64,000 bases of DNA, taken from Lineus longissimus (Eukaryota; Nemertea; Pilidiophora; Heteronemertea; Lineidae). The position numbers were made by a program, and so were the translations under genes. Numbering within the stretch: position 1 is the stretch's first letter; each line of letters opens with the position of its first letter. The notes under the pieces were generated by a model, which saw only the letters and a program-made list of their open reading frames with translations, made no database searches and was not told where the DNA came from. Shown here in pieces: positions 1 to 11,408 of this stretch. The DNA lies in NCBI RefSeq assembly GCF_910592395.1, contig NC_088314.1:560001-624000 (forward strand), in the 5' to 3' direction.

Positions 1-3000
1 GATTATATACTGGGATCGATAGCCCTCTATGTGTTTGGCTTGTTCTTGGAATAGAGAACCATTTAGATGGTGAATTGCTTGTTACAATGTGCTTTAAAAT
101 CACACATGAGGTACACATCAGAAGATAGGCTGAAACTTATTTCATTGAACAGTCTTAAGGGAGAGATTGAAAAGGGTCGTACAAGAGGAATAATCAATGA
201 TTCAAGGGGTACTTTAAATGGGATGTAGTCTTTCTAGAGCACGGACATTTGATTGAAACCAATTGAACATGACATGTAGCAGTACAGTGCACCAATACAT
301 TTCAGCTTAAATGCATGCTTCAGCATGTGTTTATGACACCCACAACATAACTTGTAATACTTGATGTATTGATGAGTAGTATTGATGTGGTGCTCATTAT
401 AACACTCATGTTGGAATCCGGATATGGGCCTCAAGGGAATTTGGGAAACCCCGAGTGATGGCTTTCATCCAGTGCGCTGTTGATCTACGCGAATGCACAG
501 GAGTTGAAATGTAGCATGGATTAACTCTTTCCCCCGTTTATACGCTGATATTGGTGCATCATGTTGTCTGTGTTGTTTAGCCTTCATTGAACATGATGCC
601 TTCACTTACCAGTTAGATATATCTCCAGGGCATTTCTGCGCCAAGCTTAATTCAAGCTTTGAATATTCGATGAGCAGCTCAAACACCTCAAATCTCGACT
701 CTAGAAGATATAACACAGCTTGTTTAGAAGTGGTAATCATCATCATTTATTCATGGAAATTGTCTAGCTATGGCATGTTATTTTGATCATGCGATGGTGA
801 GGGCTGAACCACAAATGGCACAACGAGGGTTGCAGCGCAAATAGCCCAGCACGATATGTTGGAAAATGACCCATCAATTATTACGTAGCGTTACATTTGT
901 AATGGGCATCTGTTGTTTATTGTAATTAATTCCCACGGACGAGGTGATAAATTAGAAATTACGCTGGAATGTATGGTAGCTGATGGAGATCTGTCTGAGG
1001 GTGAGATTGGAGACAAGTCGCTCACACGTACTGTCCACCACTATATCCTCGAGCAAGAAGTTGGTAGGCTGTTGGAAACCCTGTACGCAACCATGGCTAT
1101 GCTTTCTGAACCAAACAGGCATATGTGTCCACTGATTTGACAATACATGGTCAGAAGTCCCAGATCTCGCTTGCAAAATCTGGCGAATGAGGAAAGCGCA
1201 GCATTTTTGGTATCCTTAATGGCAAAGTGAGATGAATACTAGCCCCAGTTTAGTGGATCCTCTGTGACTGTGGTTCATTGCCAATGAATACCCTGGATGT
1301 CGGGAGTTCGTTCCTCTGACTCTCTCAAATACCTCTACGAGCAATACTGTCTAGACCGGCCTCCAAAAAAACTAACTTAAAATTCTGTGCAAATGAAACT
1401 GAAAAACTGATCTATTAATTGGCTGTGTACAATGTGTTGATAGGGAAGTTACCATGTATAGATTGTACCTGATAGGGTCATGTTATTGTCACGACATCTG
1501 TCACTAGATACATATTCAACAATTTTAATTGTTCTGTGTAACTGTATTGTTGTGAAACAATCTGTATCTGTTTCTCTTAACACTATATGTGATTGGTAGG
1601 CCTGCTATCAGGAAATAGGGCTGTTGCCTATGTTTTACTTGACAAACTCCGTTTATCACGTCTATCTAAAGCTATTTGCTAGTCTCTCCTATTCCTCCAA
1701 CCGTCAGTCAATTGTGGACATATCATTGGATACATAGAGATTCTTGGATCACGGTGGGGTATCTTCCATAGAAACCGCAAGCAAATGCCAAGAAACCACC
1801 ATATGACCTCCATAACCGCATATTCCCTACAGGTACAGGAGTTCGTACAGTGATTCAAAGCATCATACAGAAGGAACAAGCAAATAAATATGTGGTATTG
1901 ACTGTGGTGATCAAGTTTCTCGAACAAGAGGGATAGGATACTGCCTGGCTTGGCGAAAACCAAATGCTACAAGCCAGGTGAACAGTCACTATTGAAACAA
2001 AGCAACAGGTGGTGTCTGTGCCAAGTTTTCTACTTTCTTCTTCTTTGGTTGGTTTTTGGCGGTATATGGTAGAAAGAAACATCACTAACGTCATAGGTTC
2101 GTTGTAGAACCAGTACTGATTCACCGTTCGTAAGCAAGATACTTCAACCCTGCAGTTGCTTGTCTCAAAGCCTGGAGTAAGGCTGGGTACAGGTGGGAAA
2201 CTGTATGAGCACCTTCTTAAGTTCCCCTAACAGTAACGCGTTGTGGGAATTAGTGTTTCGATATGTGTTTTGCATGGTACAAAAACATTCATACTGGATT
2301 GCAAGTAAGACAATAATCATCGCGTAATCCTATACACAACATTTGCTAACCATAAGTTTGACTTCATGTCGAGGAAACCCTAAGGTAAACCATGGAAGTG
2401 ATTAGTATTCTGTCTATCATTTCTATGTTACTGTTCCCCTTAATAATGTTGCTTCCATTTCAAATGTGCAATGGATATCAAGTGACAGTGACGTGCATTT
2501 ATATTTACCCACACATTGTGTTGCTGTGCTACAGGATATTTACTGTCAAACTTTTTTCATGAAAACTTCTGTGATCCATCATCGTAAATGCTGGAGAAGC
2601 ATTATGATAGAAACAAGGGAATACATATGGATAGTGAATTAATTTTCGGAGATATAATGTTTTGAACTTTTATAAACTTAACTACAGGCACCTACTTTTC
2701 ATATTTGAACATCATCTGAACATCATCTGCGATCATGATTTTTGCCATCATCATTTATGTGCCTTTTTAATATTATTATACCAAAAGGTAGCTATTCTCT
2801 GACCAGTCGATTTCAAACATCTGTGAAGTATTGAGCCATATTTTGATATTGTGTGTTTGTCCAAATGTAGACCTACATACATGTATATTGATGTTTGATG
2901 ATGCGAGTCTCGGGGAAACTATAGCCAATCCATACTCCAACACATAGCAGGTGATATCGGTTGCGTTGCAGCCTATATCTTTTTTGGTTTCCACGAAATC

Positions 3001-4298
3001 ATTAGTTGCTGTGAATGAAGACGAAGAACAGGCGGTTACCGGTTTATAATTCTGTTTTTCTGCTATAGGTAACTGCTGTCCAGTAACTCTTTCATCTCCC
3101 TATATCGCTTGCAGTTCTGCGTCACTGAGTGTGGCTTTTACTGATCATATGGTTCGGCTCATGTGCTTCAGTGTTTTAATATGATTACCACCTCCTTGTA
3201 GCCGCTAGTTCCTATCTCCTATAATGTATTCATTACATTAATGGATGCGGAGGGAAATCAAATTAGGATGAGGCTGCTTCGAATAAAAGGCTGGGCTCTA
3301 AAGTTGCCGAACTGCATTTTAAAACCCTGAGATAAGATGCGACTATGATCCATTGCAGTGATAAGATCATATGTAGCTTACAACTTCTGTTGGTGTACTG
3401 TTTACAAAAAAAAAAGTTTTGCGACGCTTGATGCTGAGAAAAATGATGTTACCACAGCATGTTCTTCTTAATTATGCCCTCTTAACCTGAAATGATCCAG
3501 TACATCATTCATGTTGAATCTGTCGAATATTCCATAACATCTCAACAGTTAAAATTGAAAATTAATGTAGCGAATGTCCATGAGTGTGGAGCATTGTCAC
3601 ATGCTATGGCTGCAAGCATCTCCATGGAGCGGCCGCTTATCTTCGCTGTGCAGAGCTCTGCAAGGAGTGCGGATGACAGAGATGCTATGATTTGTTTTCT
3701 TGAGGAGGACCCAAGAGGCATCTGGGTTTTGCAGCTAGCCATCGGAAAGCCTGCGTCTGATGTTGTTTATTCCTTTATCTGTCGGTCCAGGTCCTATATG
3801 AGGCATCGCAAAGTAATGTGTGGATGTTTTGGAATTGAAATTTAGACCTTGCTGCTGCGATCCTTCGCTGTCTAATCAAGACTGCTCAAAGCAGCAACCG
3901 AAGGCAAACCAAAGTCTTGGGCATTACACCCTTTTTCTTGTTCATCAAACACCGTTCATTGGTAACTGCCGGGTTTACACACCCAGTATCTTCTAGATCA
4001 TTGTTGTGGCAAACAGGTGTTGGCGATGAATTACCTGCACTGAAGAAGTGTTCTCTTCAATGTAATAGTTACCATTCTTACATGTTGTTGTTGGCTACAT
4101 TCAGAATCAAAACCAAATCAAACTGCTTAGCACAGTCATCATGTGCTGTGCGAGCTTGATAGGCAGTGCCTCACATTGATTGAGTTCTGCTCTTGGCAGT
4201 TGAAAGTCAGTCTCTTCACCTCTATTTACTTGAGGTGTCTTGTACGTTGGCCAAAGTGTCAGTCACCTTGTGATAATCTCAACACAGCCTGAAGATGT
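1..4298. other. Non-coding stretch, no gene recognised
   Basis: I see no supported gene here. Short open frames occur on both strands, the longest being 117 codons at 3,492-3,845. They match no family I recognise, are overlapped by open frames on the opposite strand, and lack paired splice sites. The sequence is mostly AT-rich. A somewhat GC-richer patch lies at about 3,580-3,740. The stretch could hold distal regulatory DNA or an unrecognised 5' non-coding exon of the downstream gene. Confidence 0.5.
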
Positions 4299-4973
4299 CA
4301 TCTACCTTGCCAACTCATCTATCTTGCCAACTCATCTACCTTGCCAACTCTACTTTGTCAACTCATCTACCTTGTCAACTCATCTACCTTGTCAACTCAT
4401 CTACCTTGCCAACTCATCTACCTTGTCAACTCATCTACATTGTCAACTCATCTACCTTGTCAACTCATCTACCTTGCCAACTCATCTACCTTGCCAACTC
4501 ATCTACCTTGCCAACTCATCTACCTTGCCAACTCATCTACCTTGCCAACTCATCTACCTTGTCAACTCATCTACCTTGTCAACTCATCTACCTTGCCAAC
4601 TAATCTACCTTGCCAACTCATCTACCTTGTCAACTCATCTACCTTGCCAACTCATCTACCTTGCCAACTCATCTACCTTGCCAACTCATCTACCTTGTCA
4701 ATTCATCTACCTTGCCAACTCATCTACCTTGCCAACTCATCTACCTTGTCAACTCATCTACCTTGCCAACTCATCTACCTTGTCAACTCATCTACCTTGC
4801 CAACTCATCTACCTTGCCAACTCATCTACCTTGTCAACTCATCTACCTTGTCAACTCATCTACCTTGTCAACTCATCTACCTTGTCAACTCATCTACCTT
4901 GTCAACTCATCTACCTTGCCAACTCATCTACCTTGTCAACTCATCTACCTTGTCAACTCATCTACCTTGCCAG
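4299..4973. repeat. 17-bp minisatellite, about 40 copies
   Basis: This is a head-to-tail array of a 17-bp unit, ctaccttgYcaactcat, where Y is C or T. I count about 40 units. Nearly all differ only at Y (about 21 with C, 19 with T). Rare variants are ctatc in unit 2, a 3-bp loss before unit 4, acattg in unit 9, aactaat in unit 18 and aattcat in unit 24. Because 17 is not a multiple of 3 and no phase contains a stop, all three + frames stay open and give spurious repetitive ORFs. There are no spacers, so it is not a CRISPR array. It is best read as a recently expanded minisatellite. Confidence 0.95.
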
Positions 4974-7575
4974 CGGTAATGAATATATGAATATAAGTAC
5001 ATAGTGTAATGAATATATGATGTCATAAACATAACAATACATATAAATCAAACCAAAAACATTCTTCACTTTGCTGGTTGCCAAGGTTTGATGATCCCCA
5101 TCTATCTTGTGAATACCCTGCCATGTTAGTATTAATCTTACAGCTATTATAGGAAGGAATGAGGAACAAGGGATGCATCAATCTGCTTTATTTGTTTCTG
5201 TGAATGATTCATGATGATGCCGATATTGGGTGTTTATTTAGTGTTTCTTTGGGCCCAAAATGTATGTTCTACATTGGTTGACCTGATATCATGGAAGAAA
5301 AGAAGGCGATAATGGCTATCTTGGGTAGGGTTCAAATTGCTCCATAGTAATCTAAAGAAAAATAAGAAAGATATTATGTATTCTACCAAGGTCAGTGGCA
5401 TATTGGACCAGAGGGCTTTTATGGCCAGCATTGGCCAAGCACTTTTGTTGATAACCCTTATCGTTCCCCTAGAAGTTGGAATCTTTATGCGCTGTTGACT
5501 GGTTCATTCCAAAGAGGAAATTGCGTACTGAGTTGGCCTTGCATATGTGTCCTTGCGATGGTTATGCTGGTCGAGGTATTACCACCAGTCTAGGCTGTTG
5601 GTAGATTCTCAATGCGGGCAGTGTTGCCTATCATTGACTTTTGACTCTCTTCCTTGGAAATTGGATATTTCCCAAAGTTTTCTTATTCATTTCCTCTGTG
5701 ATTACCATTGGTGTGTTCTGTGAACTGCATTACATTATGATTGAAACATTAACATGATGGTACCATCATAACAATTTTGTGCAATTATGTCCAAGGGTTG
5801 ATGGGAACTAGTCACAACAGGTCCGAGCTGATTGCATGACATGGGACCTACCCAGCTGGCTTGCTGGATGGAGTCTCTTCACAAGAAGTAGACTGGTCTC
5901 GATCAACCTCTTTCTTTGTGGTGTCTTATGACAAAGATGTTTGCTTAAGAAGTTTTCTTTGACCTTGGAGTAATATATTTACAGGATGGTTTAATTCAAA
6001 TTGGAATTAGGTTAGGAGTCCAGTGGATTCGGATCAACTTTGTGGTAATGTCTGATCTTCGAAGCAACACAGTCTAGGATTTTCGTCGTTAGCCCACCTG
6101 CCCTTTTTTGTTTCTTTAGACCTATTCTAGATGTAGGATGAAGCTGTTTGAATTCTGTTGCGGTTGCCAGCAGTATTGGCTTTGAACTGGTCAAACACCT
6201 TCTTTTATTGCTAGTAGATGAGCAATTTTCAACCATTTCAGGTCTTTGATGTCCTTTCTTAGATTCCTGAAGCCTGTTATAAAACCATGATGCACGTTTA
6301 TGTAGGCCTACGATCTATCACTCTGTAACACGAAAGCAAGTTAAACTTCAAACGGAGGTCTCAATAGGGTCGACGTGGTCAACCCAGAAGCTTTGTTTTT
6401 GTTCGAGTTTCTTTATTTATGTTCACTTTCAGAATCAAAGAGGGTGACAGTTTTCACAGGATACTCATATGTTCCCTTTGCCTCACTTCAGATCTAGCAC
6501 CTTGAGTTTCCAACATCTCATCACTTATGTGTTCGAAGTCTTGGTGCGAAGAGCGAAGAAGCTAGATGAACCTTGCCAGTGATAGATACTCATCAAGTAG
6601 GCCCCTACACTGGAACAAATGGTAAGCATCCACCTGTCGTTCCAGGAATTGAATATGTTCAACTCTAAGATCAATCCTGACACTGAAAGTAGCTCGTCCA
6701 GTACTTTCAAAAAGTGGTCAAGTCAACAGGTTCTGACATTTGCTGACTTTTTGAAGCAAATACTGTTGTCTAAAAACTACCAAGTTGCAACTCCAAATGA
6801 GAAATTACCATAAAGTATCAGCAGTTACTCTCCGTTTGCCTTTTCCCCACTGAACATGCTTTCTGAACATGGTAAGAGCAACAATATCAGTTGTAACATT
6901 GTGTCTACATGTGGATAACAAGACCATGTACCTTTGTTGTGCCACCACTTCACAAATTAACTTGGCTTCAAGTTGCAAGTTGGAATGTTAGGAAAGGCAC
7001 AAGTCTGATATGATCGAAGTAACAGGAATGCAAGTTGTTAGAAACTTGAAGTTATACATATGTTACCTACCTTAACCTTGTACCTTTGACTGTTGCTGTT
7101 ATAAACTTGTTTTCTTCTTAACACTGTTCCGAAGATCAGAGAAATGGCAGCAATTCATCTTGGGCGGGGGGGAGGGGGGGGAGGGGGCTTTGTTGAAGCA
7201 CCGAACTGTATTGCTAACTGTATTGTGAAGCATGTGGAATTGGCCTTGATATTAGTTAGTGTTTCTTTCAGCAAGTGCATGAGACAGTCGTCTTAACGAC
7301 CCTGATCTCCCTGAGCTGAATCATGACTGTTGCTTTCCCCTTTGTGCTAGACACGAAGCTTTGAGTAGGACACAGATGGATATTGTGTATCTGTGGATTA
7401 ATGTGTGCTGCTAGTTATTCCCTTGATAAAACATGAATGACCATATTGCGATGTTCAAATCATCATCTCGCCAATTACTTATCGTTATATGACTGTTTAT
7501 ATGTAATCACTCTATGGTGTATGGGTCCATGTTGGACAACTTTTGTGGTAGTTATGGCGACGTCAAGCACGTCTG
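4974..7575. other. Non-coding stretch
   Basis: No gene can be supported. Short ORFs on both strands lack recognisable domains. Apart from the G-rich run at 7,162-7,187, I see no clear repeat or RNA gene. Confidence 0.45.
7162..7187 (+). repeat. G-rich tract with quadruplex potential
   Basis: The run consists of G blocks of 3, 7, 8 and 5 separated by single C or A bases. This fits the general pattern for an intramolecular G-quadruplex with one-base loops. It lies about 6.6 kb upstream of the whirlin-like start codon. No function can be assigned from sequence. Confidence 0.7.
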
Positions 7576-7611
7576 AGTGGAACCCCGGTAACACGACCAC
7601 TCATGGGACCG
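7576..7611 (+). mobile_element. Solo terminal fragment of the MITE-like family
   Basis: Thirty-six bases match the left end of the element at 10,930 with one mismatch. They share the core agtggaaccccg and the run acacgaccactcatgggacc. The flanking sequence afterwards is not alignable to the larger copy, so this is a truncated or internally divergent family member. Confidence 0.7.
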
Positions 7612-10600
7612 AGTTGAGAGTGAAGTTGAAAATCCGGGGACGTATAGGGTTGAAAAGTTTGCTACATTAATGTGGCCCTTTTATATAGTAAGCGATATGT
7701 TTACCAGTCGCCTTGATGCCTTTACATACAGACACAGCAAGTATTTGTAATAAAGCATATCTGACTCATCGTAAAGCATGCAGACAGTGATTCAGAGGAA
7801 ATGATTTGCTGAGAAAAAAGCACATCTAAACAGTGCTAAGATAATAGAATTATGTGTCTAGGTTAAGTTGTGTTTGTATACTTTCTCTCTATTGTTGTCC
7901 ATGTACTTCTACACATCCTGGATCAATGTACACAAACTGCACTTTTGAGTTAATGTTGACATAATCATAGCAGTTATGAGTTAAACGGTCTATTCTCTGT
8001 TAAAGAATCCTCTGGCAAATACATGATTTTGACCATTCGAAAGGCTGCTGCAAACAGTTGAGTTATTCAAGAATGAAGATGTGGATGGATATCTCTAATA
8101 AACATGGTTCATCAGTTTATTATGCATGTTGCTGGCGAAAGACTATTCCTCCATCCTTTCTTAACACCTGGGTGGTCCTCAGCAATATTGAGCCCTGATA
8201 GGGTTAATTGATAGAAGCCAAAAGAGCACATTGCTGACAAAGTTCGTGTTGCTGAATATACTCTGTAGAAATATCTAAAATGTTACCTTAACGATACATT
8301 AACTTCTCTTCTGTGCCATTCTTAAGATGAACCGATAACCTGAGAAAAAAACTTAATCCTAAGATTGCATTGTTCGAATACCTTTCTGAATTAGGTGAGA
8401 ATTTTGGCTCCGGTTACGAAATTTGATGGTAACAAAACAATGCTGACATTCATTTAAAGTACTTCCGCATACATTGGAAAGATGCACCATTTTCATACCT
8501 TCTATATCATGAAATATATAGTTGGACAATCTGTAACCTAACTAACTTTGAATGATAAGAACGTAATTATAGATCACCCGTGTTCCATCCCGTCGTCTTC
8601 TTTTGATTATCCGACAACCATACCTGGACTCTAGCTAAAGTACAAGATCTGAATCCGTCCATCTCATAATATTACCCTTCCCGGGTGATTTGCGGTTATT
8701 ATTGTCTGCTGACCTGTCTAATTGGTTCAAACGATACCAATAATGACAAACATTAGGGCATGATCCCGCGGCGCTTGACTGATTGATTATATCGATCACG
8801 GATCATGGCAACGGTTTTTATCTGCTTGCAGCAATAAGCCAACAATGAATCGAAGAAGCAAATTCTGTGCACTTGCTGGGAATATCTACTCTTTCTCTAT
8901 TTGGTCTTGTAGTACATTAGGTTGATATATGAGGGACCAGTGACATAGAAGTTGGGGCATCGCCATACTTCCAACGGGTATGTAGCGTCCAGGAGAAGTC
9001 TTTGGAAATTAGTTAAATCACTCTTTGAATACCAGTAATACATTAACTGTAGCCACAGTAACCATTTTAACCTGTAGTTACATTTGAATGTTCAATTGAT
9101 ATTGATCCAAACTGATGAATGCGCCAGAAGTTGCTTACTATTCGTGCTTAATGACTGACTTCTGGATGAAATATGGCTTTACTGATAATTGAAAACAGGT
9201 TTAATAAATTGATTTTTCAATTGATTGTATACTCCTTTCTACTATTCTGAAAAGAGAAATTTCAATTTCAATTTTATTTGCAACGCCTAGGTTTCCAATA
9301 CAAGACTAGAGCTTCCATCGGATCCGCATAAGCCAATACAGAAAAACGGATTGCAACACTACGCAGATGCCTTTTATTAAAGTTTGTGGGTCCAAAACAC
9401 AAATCTTCAACTGTTACATTGTCTATCCATCTTCACCAACGCCATTGATCTAGACTGTCTCGGGGAACTCCCTAATCAATTCTTTTAATCTTTCAAATGT
9501 CTGTAATCTATGAATTTGTCTAATCTGAAGAATTGTCACTCAAAATGGGACGCCAGTGCTCCAACTAGGGACCAGTGTATCCTCTGATTTGATCAATATA
9601 GCCCTATAATTTCAATCAAAATTGACAACCGATGACATCTTCGATGAAAGATGTGTATTTGCGGAGAAACCCAAACTTCAGTCAATCATGATATCAAGAT
9701 AAGGCTGACTGTGATGGTAATAACGCTATTTTTGTTGGCGAACATGAACCAGAATCGTCTTCAAGAGATGATTTCTTTTTGGGTGGATCCATATTGGGAA
9801 AAACAGCAAAGCTGTCAAGAGGTCCCTGGTTCGAACCTCACAGTCGGCGTGAGACTCAGGTCTCTTTCCTCCTCGTCATACAAGATTACCGCAGCAACTT
9901 GTTAGGTTTCTAATCAGGTTTTTGGGTAATAGAATGAATAACATGTTATAAGTATAAAAGAGTAGCATTAATGATGATTGGTGCCTGTGAAATAATGAGA
10001 ATCACATGACTCCTGCCGCGAAAGTAGCGTGTTTAGATATCCATAGCAAAATGTCTGAGTGGAGTGGCTCGATGCCTCCCATGGCTGGGGAATCAATCCA
10101 GAGTTTGCTTAACAGTCAAGACCTCATGCAGCTTTCATTCAGATCATCTCAGTGTCATATTTGCCCGAAATGATCTAAAGATCGAATTGGCCAGACACAT
10201 CCTCGAAAAACTCTCCAGGAACCTTCCTTTAAGCCTGTACGTAGAGAGAGAGGCTGTATCTCGGCCACCAAGACTTCGACATTGCTTCACCTCCTTCTTT
10301 ATACTGGTGAAATGGTAGCACAAAACCAATAGATTCAGGAAGGTATAGAGGGCTCTTTTCAAAGAGAGCATAGGTGCAACCTTGGTAAACACAACAGCAA
10401 AGAAAACTGGTACCAGTGTGCATCTATTGTGAGTGATATGGACATGACAACTTGTCTAATCATCAGCAGAACTTGTAGCTGTCACTTAATGCACTTATAT
10501 TGTATATACCTTTGGATATCGAGGCATCACAACCCACTATAAGGCCGAAAGGTAATTGAGATTTGAGAGAAGGAGGAAGGGAGAGCGGTAAGTATCGTGA

Positions 10601-10929
10601 GGCATGCAAGGTGATGCCAACCCTTACCCTAACCTTCAAAAAAAGTTCTAAGTCCAAAAAACATTTTCGCTGGTTTTTTTGTTTTCTGTTCAAAATGAAC
10701 CAAAATCATCAGTCCCAAAAGAGATCAGCAATTTACCACTTGGTCATTGACCTTCTGATGATGTTTTTGCCGTTAGTTTAGCCAAAAATGTCCTTATAAC
10801 ATATTTTGATATAAAAATAGCAGTTGTGTAGGAGTGAGGATAAGCCAGGATTATTTATGATACCAGCCTTAACTGCTTCTAAAACAATGCCAATTGGGAT
10901 TCACATTATTGGTTGAACCTTTCAAACTA
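7612..10929. other. Non-coding stretch
   Basis: No supported gene. At 9,820-9,850 there is a tRNA B-box-like motif (ggttcgaacct) without a convincing cloverleaf, possibly the head of an old tRNA-derived SINE. Near 9,256 a run tttcaatttcaattttattt resembles a retroposon tail but cannot be assigned. Confidence 0.4.
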
Positions 10930-11408
10930 CAGTGGAACCCCGATAACACGACCACTCATGGGACCGTGGTTGAATGATTGCGATGATTAGGTTTTCCTGC
11001 CAAATTTCAAAATTCTGAAAAAATTTCAAAGCCAAAAGTTTTTGGGGGCTGACGATGTTTCTTCATTCTGAGGAGAAAAAAAAATAGTGAAAAAAAATAT
11101 TTTGACATAAAAGTTTTTTCATCTTTCAGAGTTCAAAATTCGGAAAAATTTTCAAAGTTAAAATTTTTTTGGGACTGATGATGTTTCTTGAATTTGAGCA
11201 GAAAAAAAAAGTAAGTGAAAAATATTTTGACTTAGAAAATGTTTTTCATCTGCAGCATGACAAATATGCCACAATCAATTTCTTAACGGAAATCATGGCA
11301 ACATTCGTCTTTTCACGGCAATTAGGCCCTTTGGTCGGGTTAGAGGGGTGAATTTGGTCATTGGGACCGCCAAATCCAGTGGTCGTGGTCTGGGTACCGC
11401 GGTGGTTC
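10930..11408. mobile_element. MITE-like non-autonomous DNA transposon (TA target site)
   Basis: The element starts cagtggaaccccg and ends cgcggtggttc. It is flanked on both sides by TA, in the context aaac-TA on the left and TA-aac on the right. The ends form an imperfect terminal inverted repeat: GAACC followed by CACGACCACT appears at the left end and in the reverse complement of the right end. The interior contains no transposase frame and carries a direct duplication of about 126 bp. The CAGTGGAACC-type end and TA duplication resemble pogo/Tc1-mariner-derived MITEs; that family assignment is inference. Confidence 0.65.
11008..11256 (+). repeat. About 126-bp internal tandem duplication within the MITE-like element
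   Basis: Two diverged copies start at 11,008 (caaaattctgaaaaaat) and 11,134 (caaaattcggaaaaatt). Each continues through a gatgtttctt motif, an A-rich run and atattttgac, ending at a ttttcatct motif. The copies differ by scattered substitutions and small indels, so the duplication is not recent. Confidence 0.7.

Noticed and set aside
3492-3845. 117-codon ORF as a gene
   Set aside because: No recognised domain, no splice or promoter context, and an antisense open frame covers the same bases.
4299-4973. CRISPR-like direct repeats
   Set aside because: Units are contiguous with no unique spacers, and the genome is eukaryotic.
4240-5004. Three overlapping repetitive ORFs (up to 254 codons)
   Set aside because: They are translations of the 17-bp minisatellite in all three frames; a 17-bp unit without stops is open in every phase.
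9820-9860. tRNA gene at a B-box-like ggttcgaacct
   Set aside because: No acceptor, D or anticodon stems can be formed around it; at most a fragment of an old SINE.
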